The notes under the pieces are model-generated. The model had not been told where the DNA came from and did no database searches. It worked only from the letters and a program-made list of their open reading frames with translations. A stretch of 64,000 bases of DNA, from assembly GCF_026914185.1 (NCBI RefSeq), contig NC_070571.1, positions 2,666,001 to 2,730,000 on the forward strand, given 5' to 3'. Origin of the DNA: Puccinia triticina. Taxonomy: Eukaryota > Basidiomycota > Pucciniomycetes > Pucciniales > Pucciniaceae. The position numbers and the translations under genes were made by a program. The stretch's first letter is position 1; each line of letters opens with the position of its first letter. Positions 1 to 10,851 of this stretch are shown here, one piece after another.

Positions 1-2292
1 TGGCCCAAGGATCGCTGGTCTTGCCTGAGGTGAGAGTCCAATCGCTGCCATCACGACCTCTTCCCAGTTCCAACGGTATTCGGTCGGTGCTGCTGAGAGG
101 TTCGCCGGGAGGGGGATTGGCAAGGCTGGGACTCCCTCCCAGGATAAGGACTTGGAGGGCAACGCAATCTCGTGTGCCATATCAATGAGGGCAGCTTGGT
201 AGACGGCTCTGGGATAAATGATAGTTAAGAGTCAGACCAGCGCTGTGATACCATGAGTAGATCACAGAGACAACACTCACGTTTCGTCGATCCGTTTGAT
301 CCAGCCATTCATAAACTTTGCCCAGTCAAGAGCAGTCACATAACGATTCTGCACGTGGTACTGCAGCTCGGCAAAACATTGATAGACAAGCATCTCGATG
401 TTCGCCCAGACCGGTTTCTCGGAGAAAAGAGAGCCACCCTCGTGGTTTGGGGGATTGGCTTTGACGTGGTTTATCTTCATGCGGGCAAGTCTTAAAAGAC
501 CGTAGCACGACTTGCTGTTGCACTTGTTGGTGTCCACGCAGGCGCCCCACCAGCCGGCTGGGCCAAAGGCAAGGAAAACAGCAAGAGATCCGAGGCAAGC
601 CTGACGAAATTTACCCCATTGGGCCCCAGTGTACTCTTTCCCCATCTTCTTGAAGAGTTCCTTGACATCCTTATCTTTGGGCACCATCTGTTTGGCTGCC
701 CTCTTGGCACTAGCAGGAACCGTTGCGATGATATCGCTTGCCGCCTCCACTTTTTCTTGACTTTCAACCGAGTAATCCATCAACATGAGCGCAATCAGAG
801 ACTCCCACACTCGCTCTTGGAAAATGGAGACCATTACCAGGGTGATTCGAGGTTCCTTGAGCACCAGCCCTGAAATGGGACGCTTTCTCACACATGATCT
901 TGAGGCCGCCGGCAATCGTGTCGTCCGCGGAAGGAGCAGCCTCGACCACAGGTTTGCAACCGCTAGCGATCTGACCGATACAGGATTGAAGTAGTGTATG
1001 GACCTTGCCGACTGATTGTTTCATGCCGTGTTTCTGGGGACTGTACTCCTCAATCTCAGAAGTTTTCGACCTTTGCATGAGGACAATAAGCGAGCGCCAC
1101 GAAGCGTCAATTTCCGGGTTTTCCTTTGCCTTCGCGAGCTCTGCAATTGAGTCGAAGTCGATCAAGTCCTTGTTGCTGAAAAAAACATCATCACCATCGA
1201 TCTGGGTGAGGCGGGGGCCTGAGTGGTCGAACAAATGTTAGCACCACCGAATAGGGGTGGGGAGCTTTCTGGAGGCCAGAGACTTACTGCAGCGGATGAC
1301 TGATGCAAACTCCTTGGTGTTAGTTGCCTCAAAGAGGGAGGGCCAGCAACTCCGGAGAACTCTTTTTGAGCTTGAAAGTGCCGACCCAGAAACCGCCATT
1401 ATCGAAGTGATTCTTGACTCGGTAGGCAATGACCTCCTTGACTATTGGAAGGAAGAGAGGGGAATTATCGGCAGTTCTCGATGTGATAAGCGCCAGACCC
1501 TCATGGAGCTCCATCTCGTCCTTCAGGATCTCCAGTTCGTCGATGTTGCAGAGCAGGCCTACATGAGCAAGCAAAGCATAGATCAGCATTTTGTGATGAT
1601 CTATGAGAATGGAGATATGCTAACCCTTTTTGGTGATCGGACGCCTAAACACCTCAATGCCTGTCATCAGCTCATCAAGCTTCTTCTTTCTTGAGGCGTC
1701 GCAAGCGGCCTGTGGATCACTTGCGCGGCTCTGGGATGCGGCCGGAGTAGACTGGGACTGGGTAGGGGCTGGCTCGAGGGGATTGGCAGCGTCAAGGGCA
1801 GGGGCGCTCCCGGTGGTGACTTGATGATTGGCTCCGGGGGTTAGATCGCATGTCCTCATGGGCACCGGATTTTCAATGACTTTCAATGGGCTGAGAAGAG
1901 TTGAGCCAGAGTCAGCAGTAGAGGCATTGCTAGACGGGGGCATGAAGATGATTTTAACAGGCTCTCTTCCATTGGAGGAGGCAGCCCCGGGGGCTCGAAG
2001 GCCTTCGGATTGCCGACTGATTGCTGAAGTCAAAGGTGGACGAGTCGTATTTTGCTTGGTAGCTGGGAGAGGAGATTTCTTGGGGATCGTCGGCAGAATG
2101 AGAGGTTGCGCATGTTCTGAAGCCGAAACGCGACTGAAATTCCCCTTAACCGGCATAGATGGCGTTGGCCGGGGAAGATCCAACTTGGTATACCTTTTAC
2201 CATCTGAAGATAAAGAAGCCGTCAGCTGCGAGGGCAGCCCAAGGAAGAGTACGAAATGCACGTACCCAAAGACAATCGGCTCCTCTTCGCAG
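1..2292 (-). pseudogene. Decayed multi-exon host gene, downstream exons (runs off window start)
   Basis: Downstream part of a host gene read right to left; function not recognised. Visible exons: 2292-2266, then a GTACGT...TCTTCAG intron (2265-2204); 2203-1288; a 69-nt GTAAGT intron with a TGCTAAC branch site (1287-1219); 1218-281; a 72-nt GTGAGT intron (280-209); and 208 to the window edge. The first long exon is rich in Ser, Pro and Ala. Later exons are Lys/Glu-rich, with a Cys/Trp-containing patch near 490-570. Three lesions interrupt it: an in-frame TAG near 1620, and single-base-type frame changes near 1330 and near 870. The introns are intact, which argues for a real gene that decayed or for assembly indels. 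The GTG at 2261 followed by a hydrophobic run imitates a signal peptide but lies inside an intron. Upstream exons continue at 4096-5654. Confidence 0.6.
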
Positions 2293-2703
2293 CTGGGGGA
2301 TGAGGGTCAAGCAGACCCATCTGAAAGCCATTCCAATCGGTTTTCCGGTAAGGGCTAATGATTCAAAGCAGGATTAGGAGAGGGGTCAATCTAAATGCAC
2401 GCCAATTTTTGACTACGTGCACGCCAAAAAGGCGTCCAAAGCCTCGGTACGCCAACTTTTTAGGCGTGCACGCCTAGTTACGCCATAAAAGATGGTGTAA
2501 CAGCTCCCTCACTCCAAAAGGAGCTCCAGAAGCGGCGTACATATCCACTGTGCTCCACTGGGACTGGCGTGCACGCACCGCACGCCCACCCTGATAGCAC
2601 CTTGGCATGATGTAAGCCCCCCTCCTCTGTTGGGCTTACAAGATGTCACTAGAGACCTGTCACAACTTGTATATAGTCCAGTTGCCTTTCTTCCCTGGCT
2701 CAG

Positions 2704-2821
2704 CAGAGAGCTGACCATCCTTCTCTCTGAGTCAGGTAAGCCTTCACCCTTTTCCTTCCTTTGTCTTTCCTTGCTCTCTCTCTCATCTCAGGAGAGAGCT
2801 GACCATCCTTCTCTCTGAGTC
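2704..2821. repeat. Direct repeat pair inside the Mutator-like element
   Basis: A stretch of about 28 bp containing GAGAGCTGACCATCC occurs at about 2705-2733 and again at about 2793-2821. The first copy is followed by GTAAGCC and the second is preceded by CATCTCAG, so the spacer could be read as a short intron captured with flanking sequence. Origin unknown. Confidence 0.5.
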
Positions 2822-3050
2822 AGCAATCAAAGCCCCCAGTTTGGTCCTAGACTTCCTCCTCCGCGCCCCGTTCCACTGCTCCTCCGTCATCAGCTCCAGT
2901 GAAGGGATTCAACCCTTACACATGAATTAACAGGAGTACACCCCTTGACACGCCATATAAGTAGCTCTGGAGCATCCAAACCCAAGTCATCAGCCCAGCG
3001 GCCAAGTCCCTGATCTCTCCGGCTCTCCTCGCCATTCCACCAACTACCCC

Positions 3051-3230
3051 ATGGCGCACGAAACCACCCCACCGGCCAACATCACCAGCACCAATCCACC
3101 AACCAACACTGATGCAACCGATTATCCGTTGGAAATCTTCCATAGATGGTCAAACTGGTTCTGGGATTCTCAAGCTCACAAAAAACATGCTAAACTTGCA
3201 CTGATGCTCATTGGCAATCAAAATTTCTAG
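3051..3230 (+). CDS. Small ORF of unknown origin within the Mutator-like element
   Basis: A 59-residue ORF starts at an ATG and ends at TAG just before the kinesin fragment. A TATAAG motif lies about 90 bases upstream, so promoter and 5' end may have been captured together. The N-terminus is Thr/Pro/Asn-rich; the C-terminal half is Trp- and His-rich (IFHRWSNWFWDSQAHKKHAK). No family recognised. It may be the start of another captured gene rather than a working protein. Confidence 0.3.
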   Translation: MAHETTPPANITSTNPPTNTDATDYPLEIFHRWSNWFWDSQAHKKHAKLALMLIGNQNF

Positions 3231-3236
3231 ATCTAA

Positions 3237-3659
3237 AACAAGCGTGTCCGTGATCTGCTGAACCCAAAGAACAAGGGCAACCTTAGAGTCCGAGAGCATC
3301 CCAGCTTAGGTCCCTACGTCAAAGATCTATCAAAGCTGGCAGTCCAATCTTACAGCGATGTTGAGACGTTAATGGATGAGGGCAACAAAGCCCAAACGGT
3401 TGCGGCGACAAACATGAACGAAACGTCATCCCGTTCTCATTTGGTCTTTACACTCTTACTGACTCAGTGACGAAAAGATGCAACGACCGGTATGGAGGGC
3501 GAGAAAGTCTCAAGAATCAGTTTGGTCGATCTTGCTGGCTCGGAGCGGGCTAACAGTACTGGTGCTACCGGTGTGAGACTCAAGGAGGGTGCTCAGATCA
3601 ACAAATCTCTCACCACGCTCGGAAAGGTCATCTCAGCCCTTGCTACTGCCGGAGCTTAA
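3237..3659 (+). pseudogene. Kinesin-3-type motor domain fragment (captured)
   Basis: The translation matches the C-terminal half of a kinesin motor domain. It shows [18 protein letters not shown], the switch I motif NETSSRSH and the switch II motif LVDLAGSER, followed by [15 protein letters not shown]. The [14 protein letters not shown] loop is typical of the Unc104/KIF1 (kinesin-3) family, plus-end-directed vesicle motors. There is no P-loop, neck, FHA or cargo domain, so only about 140 of well over a thousand residues are present. An in-frame TGA interrupts it at 3468-3470, a TAA precedes it and another ends it. It is intron-free over this length. It lies between the inverted ends of the Mutator-like element. 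Confidence 0.85.
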
Positions 3660-4095
3660 AAGAAACTAATTTACAAGCCCCTAGTTGGATTGACAGAGCC
3701 TGTAGTTGGATTGGCGTGCAATCGACATGCAGTGCATGCCAACAATATGCAAATTTGGCGTGCAAGCCAGTGGACACCAAGAACTGTAAAGTTTGGTGTG
3801 AGCAGCCGTGCACTCCAGTGGAAGAAATGGGGACTCCTTGGCGTGTCTACTCTTGCACGCCAATGAATTTGGTGTGCCAATGTCCTCACGCCTCAAAATT
3901 GATAATGATTGGCGTATGTATTCCTGTACGCCCAATAATATGGCGTGCATCCCTTGGCACTCCCTTCTTCTTGGCGTACATCTTTGAGCACGCCTCAAAT
4001 CCTGGCGTACTGACTTTTGTACTCCAAATTTATGGCGTGCACGTAGTCAAAACTTGGCGTGCATTTAGATTGACCCTTAGGAGAGTGCGACTTAC

Positions 4096-5654
4096 CTAGC
4101 AATTTCTCAAAAGACAAACTGTGAGCCTGAGTCTCTATAGTGACAGCAGGACACAAGAAATGGGGGGGCAATAGTTGGATTTCTTGGGATAAAGAAATTA
4201 CAACTATAATAGAAAAAGAGAAAGAGAGAGAGAAACCAAGCAGGATAAGAAGGAAGAGAAGTACTAGGTTATTCTAGTGGGAATGCACGTCCACTGGCAA
4301 TGCTACTCTTCAGAAGAGTGCTGCTAATCTGTGCAAGAAGTGCTACAGCTTCCTCTCAGGAGGGTATCTGGATTAGATAAGTCTTAATCCAGCCACAGTT
4401 TTTTAGACTTCTCTCTGGACAGTCAAGGTTCTTAATGGGAAACCTGAGGGACAGCCCTGAACCTAGATTTTGAGGCAAAGGCCTGATGATAAGAAGGGAC
4501 AGCCCTATGATCAAGATGGAGGCAAAGGCCTATAGATATGGAGGGACAGCCCTGTGATCAAGGAGAAAGCAAAGCAAGAAGAAAAGGCAGATCCAGCAAG
4601 ACACAGAGTTGTACCTCTGAGATAAACAAGGTTCAGTGAAAGAGGTTACTTACTGTCAATATCCTAGGCGCCTGTGACGGTAGGTATACTGGGAGTATAG
4701 TAGGCTCTTTGGTGGTGATCCTGGAGTTATCTGGGTGGTGGTTCTGGTGTGCTGAAGTCTGTGGATCCGCCTCAGGCAAGGGGGATCCTGACTACGAAAA
4801 TTTTCACAGTTTGCTTATGTAATTTACATATGTACATGTGGTTTGGCGCGCCTAGTAGCGCTGACACGTCACAACTGCGCAAGGGCGCTACAACTCAGTA
4901 ACTCAGGGAAGGAGTATAGTTACAATGAATTGGTAAGTTGTAACTAGGGTTAAAATTGCATGAGGAAACAGAATATGAAGTCAAAACAGGGATATCTCTT
5001 AAGATGAAAAAGATATAAAGTAATTTATATGTAACAAAGGTAGAACAGGCAGCTTTTAGGTCAGCTGTGATGACTCTAAGGCTGACACAAACCATGCAAG
5101 CTTGAGCGCTTCCTCTTGCAGGAATCCTTGATGACTCTGATATTATCATCCTCGGCAATGAGGTCGTTGAACTGCACCTGAGCTTTACCGCTCGCCACCG
5201 CTGTCTCGAGCCTGAGCTTGCAGTCATCCAAGAAATGGTTAAGGAGTGTGACATAACTGTTGGTGACGCTCTTGAAGAATGGGGCCGCCCTCTCGTCGTG
5301 ATTATCCAGAGAAAACGTTATAGAATCCCTGGTAGCAGAATCTAAGAGCGTGAGAGACACATCAGCCAAGATTGCCAAGTCACTAGGATTAGAGGAGAGG
5401 GAATCTCACAAGTCTTAAAACACTCTTTATGACATCCAAGGGGGTGTCAGGGGCAGGAGATGGGACTGAGGCACCCAAGTCAGTGCCTGGAGGAACAGAT
5501 GACGGGCCGGGGGAGTCTGGCTCGGCAAACTGCTATTTGTCAAATGATAAACCAGCCATTAACATCAGTCAGGGGGAGGCGGTATACCTGTCAGGCATCT
5601 GAATACCCACCTCAGCGGCAGCTAGGAGTACCACCTCGTCCAACGAACCACTAA
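4096..5654 (-). pseudogene. Upstream exons of the same host gene, split by a solo LTR
   Basis: Removing the solo LTR (4120-5087) and one copy of its 5-bp duplication gives an open frame running from about 5378 to 4096. It reads into a GTAAGT donor at 4095. That frame joins in phase with the exon at 2292-2266, so the intron 4095-2293 would be about 100 nt without the Mutator-like insertion. The peptide is helical-looking, with runs such as LLNHFLDDCKLRLETAVASG. Farther upstream there is a Ser/Pro-rich exon (about 5533-5405) and a short exon (about 5655-5593) followed by a GTATAC donor, but these junctions do not all keep phase. Family not recognised. Two insertions plus downstream lesions make a functional product unlikely. 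Confidence 0.5.
4120..5087. mobile_element. Solo LTR with 5-bp target duplication
   Basis: A 968-bp unit starts TGTGAGCCTGAG and ends TAAGGCTGACA. A perfect 5-bp repeat, CAAAC, flanks it at 4115-4119 and 5088-5092. There are no coding frames. Relatives occur inverted at 49692-50626 and truncated at 20808-21297. All share a block containing GGTTTGGCGCGCC. The TG...CA ends and 5-bp duplications identify it as an LTR left after recombination of a full retrotransposon. It interrupts an exon of the decayed host gene. Confidence 0.9.
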
Positions 5655-5735
5655 CTTAACACAAGTCCCCCCTGGTGGGAGGCTCGCTGTGGCTGGCCGC
5701 GAAGCGGCTCCTCCTGCAGGGAGGGACTTGCGCGT
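5655..5735. repeat. GC-rich multi-hairpin mini-element, family P2
   Basis: A block of about 80 bp closed by AACACAAGTCC and GGGACTTG. Internal hairpins include CCCCCTGGTGGGAGG and GGCTGGCCGCGAAGCGGC. Relatives occur at 8210-8273 and, inverted, at 33023-33122. Much richer in GC than its surroundings. Confidence 0.6.
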
Positions 5736-6314
5736 AATGTCAAAATTTTGGCTGGGAAAGAAATCACAAATGGCTGGAGGGAAAATATTAAGCCTCAGCC
5801 AGCCTCCCCCTCAGGTCCTGTGGACCTGCCCCAGAGCCAAAAGATACTTCCGGACCTCAGCTTTCATTTGGCACAGGTCTCATCTCCTCAATCCAAACCA
5901 TTTGCACTGTACTAATGGCTTAAAAATAAAAAAAACATGAAGAAATGTAAACTAAGGATGCACAACCATCATGCCTGGTGGATCCTGGATCCGCAAACCC
6001 GCAGATCCTACACATGTAGTGTTGCATTTTTTTGCATATAGTAAACTCAATTGTGCATATTATCAGAAAATCCAAAAATGGATCTTCAGAGAAATGTAAT
6101 ATCCTTCAGGGTTCCTTTGACCTTCAAAACGGATTCCTTCAATCAGTTTTGGAGCTTTTTGCTCAAAATATTGGGTGAGGGTGCGCATCAGCACTGCCAA
6201 TGAAACTGTCTATTCAGTTTTTTTTGTACATATTTTGCTGATTTTTAAATAATTATTTAGTGGTTTTGGGGTTGAATATCCTTCCTTTCCCTGCCAGACT
6301 TCAGACATTAGGCG

Positions 6315-6381
6315 TAAGCCTCTCCTGCGGAGAGCCCTCTGGGCGGGGTCCCCCGGACCCTCCGTTCAAGAGGCTTAGTTA
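6315..6381. repeat. GC-rich multi-hairpin mini-element, family P1
   Basis: A unit of about 65 bp closed by AAGCCTCTC and AAGAGGCTT. It contains a perfect CTCTCC-TGC-GGAGAG hairpin and a second hairpin, GGGTCCCCCGGACCC. Other members are at 8037-8110, 9005-9054, 21618-21692 and 32437-32503. Confidence 0.65.
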
Positions 6382-6655
6382 AGCTAGAACGAACCATAGG
6401 ATTCATCCATAGGATCAGTCGCTCTTGTTTTGGGGCTCAAAGGAGTCAGGCTAGGGCTGTCGGATTACAACACAAATTATGCTCAGCTTGCGATCCGCAA
6501 GGTGGCTGTATGACAAGGGATGAGAGGTCAAAGGGAACGGAGGCACAGCAGATTCAGAAAAGGATGGCAGTCCAAACCTTGCTCCTCCCCAAAACCTTTT
6601 GGAGTCTGCAGGTAACCTGTGGGCACCTCTAAACCCCATAGTATGTAGTTACTCA

Positions 6656-7371
6656 GAGCATGTTTACCGGTGTCGCTAGTTTGGCGCGCAGCTAAAAGTC
6701 AAAATTAGCTAAACAAAGTTAGCATGGCCGCTTCAAAAACACTGGTCTTGGCTAAACCACCGAGCTATACTAGCTAGCTCGACCACCCATGCTCAACCCT
6801 ACCAGAAACAACCCCAGCTACCTCGACAAACCATGAAGAATTGTACAACCAAGCAACACCGCCTTCTTGAGGACTTGTTTGAATCAGAAACCAAGGATGA
6901 AGATAATGAAATCAACTCCGTAGAAGAGTTTTTATTTGAAAGCAAAGATGATGAGGATCCTAAGCCTGAAGTCCGACGCCGCCCAAACAAAGAGAGACAC
7001 CTTTGTTCTGACCAGTTGATCGGAAGGGGTCCTCCAAGACTTTGAGCCAGATTTTTGCAAGTTGTTCATCATTGGGTGAGAGCCAGTTTGGGCCTTGTTT
7101 TGGTGGCATGCTTGGATGTGTTGTATCAATGGTCCGGCAATATCAATGGAACGGAATGAAGCGTGATGACCGCTAGATACGGCTTTGTGCAGCTATTTTG
7201 GCTTTAGCTTGAGATTTAGCTCGTGAGCTAACCCTTGCTAGATGTAGCAGCGGTTAGCTGAAATCATAGCTTCTTGCTAATTTAGCTGAGGCTTAGCTAA
7301 GCACAGTGCGGTTGAGTTTGATGGCAAAACTAGCTAGCTTTGAGCTAAACTAGCCACCGGTAAACATGCTC
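6656..7371. mobile_element. Non-autonomous PIF/Harbinger-like element nested in a foldback element
   Basis: Ends are GAGCATGTTTACCGGTG and its inverse. The 3-bp repeat TCA flanks it at 6653-6655 and 7372-7374. The uninterrupted host sequence ACTCAGAACCC is known from the other arm of the outer element, so the insertion point is certain. The interior has many GCTA-type motifs and a transposase-like fragment (6833-7045). Harbinger elements have 3-bp duplications, usually TWA, so TCA is a variant. The class assignment is tentative. Confidence 0.6.
6833..7045 (+). pseudogene. Possible N-terminal fragment of a HARBI1-like transposase
   Basis: An ORF of 70 residues starts at ATG and has an acidic stretch (LLEDLFESETKDEDNE, EEFLFESKDDED) followed by basic residues (VRRRPNKER). 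This resembles the acidic N-terminus of HARBI1-type (DDE_Tnp_4) proteins, which have their catalytic domain far downstream. No DDE motif is present. Just downstream another frame shows FEPDFCKLF, which would fit the next part after a frame change. Assignment rests on general resemblance and is weak. Confidence 0.35.
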
Positions 7372-7751
7372 TCAGAACCCATATGAAGTGACTGCATACC
7401 ACCTTTCTGGCAGGCAAAATAAAAACGCTGGGAAACCCAGGATACCCAAAAAAACCTGCGTTTGGGATTCCCGCAAAATCTCCTCAAGCCGCAACGGACA
7501 TCACCGGTCATGCTACAGTCGGCTGGTGATATTACTGCTACATCACCAACCACCAAATCACATCACATCCCCCCGGTATCCACATCACACTGGCCTCACC
7601 CGGCACATGACTGCTTGTCACACCAACAGCCTCCCTTTGTTACACTTGGGTTTCCCAGGGTTTTCATTTTGCCTGCCAGAAAGGCGGTATGCAGTCACTT
7701 AATATGGGTTCTGAGTTACTGCATACTATGGGGTTTAGGGGTGCCCATAGG

Positions 7752-8036
7752 TGCATGAGAGGGTCCATGGACCGATTATCCAAATGGATCCCCACCCATC
7801 AAACTCTACTTTGCAAAAATCAGGTGGATGATGGACTAAAACTTACAAGACACTGGCTATTTTTGGCCAGATGTTTACAAAAAAAAGGAAAGATACCTGA
7901 GAAGCAAGGCTACAGCTTTGTCTACTCAGAATCATCTTCAAGAGGTTTTGTTTTTTCTAAATAGATGTTGATCTTAAAAAATGTGAAATTCTGACTAATT
8001 TCTCAAAGTTCTCAGGCCCCGCGGGCAACTTTTTAC
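7752..8036. other. Intergenic stretch without recognised features
   Basis: No supported gene or repeat boundary. A short ORF (7689-7964) begins inside the foldback arm and is probably spurious. Confidence 0.4.
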
Positions 8037-8110
8037 ATGAGCCTCTCCTACAGAGAACTTCCTGCGGGGACGCGGGGTCCCTTCTGGACCCCCGTTTGAG
8101 AGGCTTTAAT
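8037..8110. repeat. GC-rich mini-element, family P1
   Basis: Closed by GAGCCTCTC and GAGAGGCTT, with an internal GGGGTCCCTTCTGGACCCC hairpin. The neighbouring DNA is AT-rich. Confidence 0.6.
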
Positions 8111-8209
8111 GTTAAGCTTGGGACTTGCCTCTAAAGTGGCATGTCTCGCCCTACAGGATCGAGAGAAATGGCAGGGAGGATGCCACACTCCTCAATTTTA
8201 CCAAACTTA

Positions 8210-8273
8210 ACACAAGCCCCGCCTTCTGCGGGGCAGTCACTCGCGCGAGCAACCCTCCGAAGGAGGGACTTGG
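8210..8273. repeat. GC-rich mini-element, family P2
   Basis: Starts TTAACACAAGCCCCG and ends GGAGGGACTTGG. Three hairpins are visible: GCCCCGCCTTCTGCGGGGC, CTCGCGCGAG and CCCTCCGAAGGAGGG. Confidence 0.6.
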
Positions 8274-9381
8274 ATGTATCTAATGTGGTAATGTAACCTT
8301 GTCATGGTTGAGCGGTTTTGGTGTAACACAATTTTTGTGGGCCCCACATCCCTTGCATCGCACTCCGCAAAGATGTAAACTGGTGTGTGGTGTAGCTCAG
8401 GAGCCTGCGGAGGTCCTCATCCAATTTTTATGGGAAACCTTGAAAATTGGATCCAGAGTGAATTTTCTAAAAACACCAAAATGTCAAAATATTGAACTCA
8501 CCAGCAGAGGACTTCCTGTCAATCTGGAAAGTCAGATTGGACCGGCCCGATTTCATATTTTTCCGGGAAATCTAGGTCCCCAAAGATCCCCAAAGTGATC
8601 CAGAGTTCCCAATTTCAGATTTCCCTGCGAAATCTGAAATTCCAGATCTGTTCAAAAGTGATGGGAAGTCCTCCAGTCATTTCCTTGTTTTGTAAATCAG
8701 TCTCTCACTGATAAAATATGTTCAAAAATAAGCTCAACCTTCCAGGGTTATATATCAAATGGTCAAGTTTGAAAAAAAAAAAAAACTCCAAATTCTAGTT
8801 GGACCACAAATTTCTTGTAGAAAAATTGGTCTCTACATTTTGTGGAAATTTGGAAATGTTTTTTGACATTGATGAAGATCCACATCTTGAGCATACCATG
8901 CCTGATTTTGGCCTCCAAAAAGCAAAAACTGTATTTTTGGTGGCTTTTAGAGAGAAAAACTGCCAAAAAATCCAACTGTGACACACGAGCGAGTCTGCAT
9001 TGGATACAAGCCTCTCCTGCACTTCGTGCGCTCAACAGAGAGGCTGTACAAGCTCACAATTTTCCCCAATATCTCCCTCTAGACTTCCAATTCTCACCGT
9101 TCCTTTGGAACCATTAGAATCACCAGGATCTTATCTTATTTCACCCTATTTCAAACTCCTCTTTATCCCTCCCCTCTGGCAAGAAATATCCTGTAAATGT
9201 TGTTACATGGTGGATCTCTGAGACTGTACCCAATCTGCCCCCTTTGAGCCTGCACAATCTCAGGGAATTTCAAATTGTGAGCTCAAACATGCCTGGAAGA
9301 CCCCTTCAGAACCAGTTCACAGTAGGTAGATTGAGCTAGTAATTGTGAGGGCAGTAAACTGAAAAAACAAGGAATGAAAGA
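8274..9381. other. AT-rich intergenic DNA with no supported gene
   Basis: Contains one short P1-like hairpin at 9005-9054 (AAGCCTCTCC ... GAGAGGCTGT). The short ORFs overlap on both strands and show no recognisable motif. Confidence 0.4.
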
Positions 9382-9564
9382 CACTTCAAGGATAATTAAA
9401 TTTCCCAAAAAAAATACTCAAAGTTTGAGGTTGGGAAAATCATTGAAAAAAAATCACTCTGTACTGAAAAAAATGCAAACTGAGTGCGCTCAGCCAAAAA
9501 ATAAAAATGTGTCAGACTGAGTAAAAAACAATGGGGCACATTTTTGGGGTGATTTGTTGGACGG

Positions 9565-10851
9565 TGTAGGACTCGTGTGGGACACTAAATATAATTTGGT
9601 GAAATATCCGCTGAGGGGGAAATAAATTGCTTAATAGGTTGAAAGGCTATTACAACTTACGGGTGGTTTGAAAGACCTGCCCCTCTAATAATACTATGCA
9701 AATATCTAAGAGTCTTGTAATCAATATTTATAAAGATATGGCTGATTCCAAGATAGATCTTACTTTCATATAGTAATCTCTATCAGACCTAGATCACTTG
9801 ATTCAACAGGCTAGCAAATCTGTTATAACTTCTTCGCTTGCAGGCAATATACTTACTTTGTTATACTTGTACTAAACGTTACTAATACGCTGTTTAACTC
9901 AAACTTGTTGTTGTGTTATGCTTGGTTCTACTACTGCTGAAACACTAATACTGCTACTAAACTTCTACGCTACTTGCACTAACCACTAATACCGCTAATA
10001 ACCACACTGCTGACTAAACTACCATATGTGACCAAACCTTCCTAGGCTGATTGCAACACTAACTAACTACCGTAACTAACTAACCACTGTGACCAAACCT
10101 CTGTAGGCTGATGGGGAAAAGTCTGATGAGGGGAGAAAGGGCCTTCTTATATATTGAAGGGTGAGGGATTTTTGCTCCAGGGAAGCTCCCCATAAGGGAT
10201 TATTGCTGCAGGGGATCTCAACTACACAGCCTCTCATGCATTTACTGCGCTGCATGTACAAACAACGAGGGGTTTATGCTGCAGGAGACACTCAACTACA
10301 CAGCATCTGCATGCGTGTGCTGCACTGCCTTACAAACAATGAGGGATTTATGCTGCAGGAGACGCCTCCTGTACATCTTATCTACCTGCATATGATGTGC
10401 TTCATGTACAAACAATGAGAGATTTATGCTGCAGGAGACACTTCCTGTACAGCTTATCTGCCTGCATATGCTGTGCTACATGTACAAACAATGAGGGATT
10501 TATGCTGCGGGAGACACTTCCTGTACAGCTTATCTACCTGCATATGCTGTACTATGCGTACAAACAATGAGGGATATATGCTGCATGAGGCGCTTGAGCT
10601 ACACAGCACTTTCATGCATGTACTGCGCTGCATGATGTCATGTGTTGCTATGCAACCAAGCCATCTTCCATCCTCTTCCACACACTCTGCATCCACTGTC
10701 TAACCTGTTCCATTCCCAATGTTGGGGGTCAAGGCCTCTCCTCCCATCTTGCTCCTTCTTCCCTTCTTCCCCCGCACTGTATTACACACTCCCTATACTA
10801 TAATACTTCTGCAATGTGCTTTTGGCATTGTCACGCATATGGAACACCACA
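9565..10851 (-). repeat. 3' LTR of the large LTR element (left copy)
   Basis: 1287 bp, identical to 14905-16191. On the minus strand it is preceded by the GGGGGGGGA purine tract, so it is the 3' LTR. It holds a tandem repeat array at about 10255-10640. Confidence 0.9.
10255..10640. repeat. Tandem repeats of about 75 bp inside the LTR
   Basis: About five imperfect copies of a unit containing ACAAACAATGAGGG and TTTATGCTGCAGGAGAC, starting near 10259, 10333, 10409, 10484 and 10560. Repeated identically in the other LTR at about 15595-15980. Confidence 0.8.

Larger units (their letters stand above)
2383..4076. mobile_element. Mutator-like (Pack-MULE type) element with captured kinesin fragment
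   Basis: The ends are inverted copies: GGGTCAATCTAAATGCACGCC on the left and its complement on the right. The arms are built from alternating GGCGTGCA and TGCACGCC motifs. A perfect 9-bp direct repeat, TTAGGAGAG, flanks the element at 2374-2382 and 4077-4085. Long inverted ends plus 9-bp duplications are the signature of Mutator-like elements. No transposase is present, so it is non-autonomous. The cargo includes a kinesin motor fragment (3237-3659) and a promoter-like segment with a small ORF (3051-3230). It sits inside an intron of the decayed host gene. A second member lies at 62119-63375. Confidence 0.85.
6616..7751. mobile_element. Foldback element interrupted by a Harbinger-like element
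   Basis: Left arm CCTGTGGGCACCTCTAAACC and right arm GGTTTAGGGGTGCCCATAGG are near-perfect inverse copies. With the inner element (6656-7371) removed, the arms extend for about 120 bp through ACTCAGAACCCATAT to a GGCAGGCAAAAT motif. The outer edges are approximate because no clear duplication was found. Confidence 0.65.

Noticed and set aside
1560..1640. A 24-nt GT...AG intron that would remove the in-frame TAG
   Set aside because: Far shorter than any accepted intron here (about 60-150 nt); a nonsense change is simpler.
2140..2292. GTG-started frame with a hydrophobic N-terminus that imitates a secreted protein
   Set aside because: The hydrophobic part lies between a GTACGT donor and a TCTTCAG acceptor. 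Splicing it out joins flanking exons in phase.
3716..4099. 127-residue frame on the plus strand
   Set aside because: It is translation of the repeated GGCGTGCA motifs in the inverted arm of the Mutator-like element.
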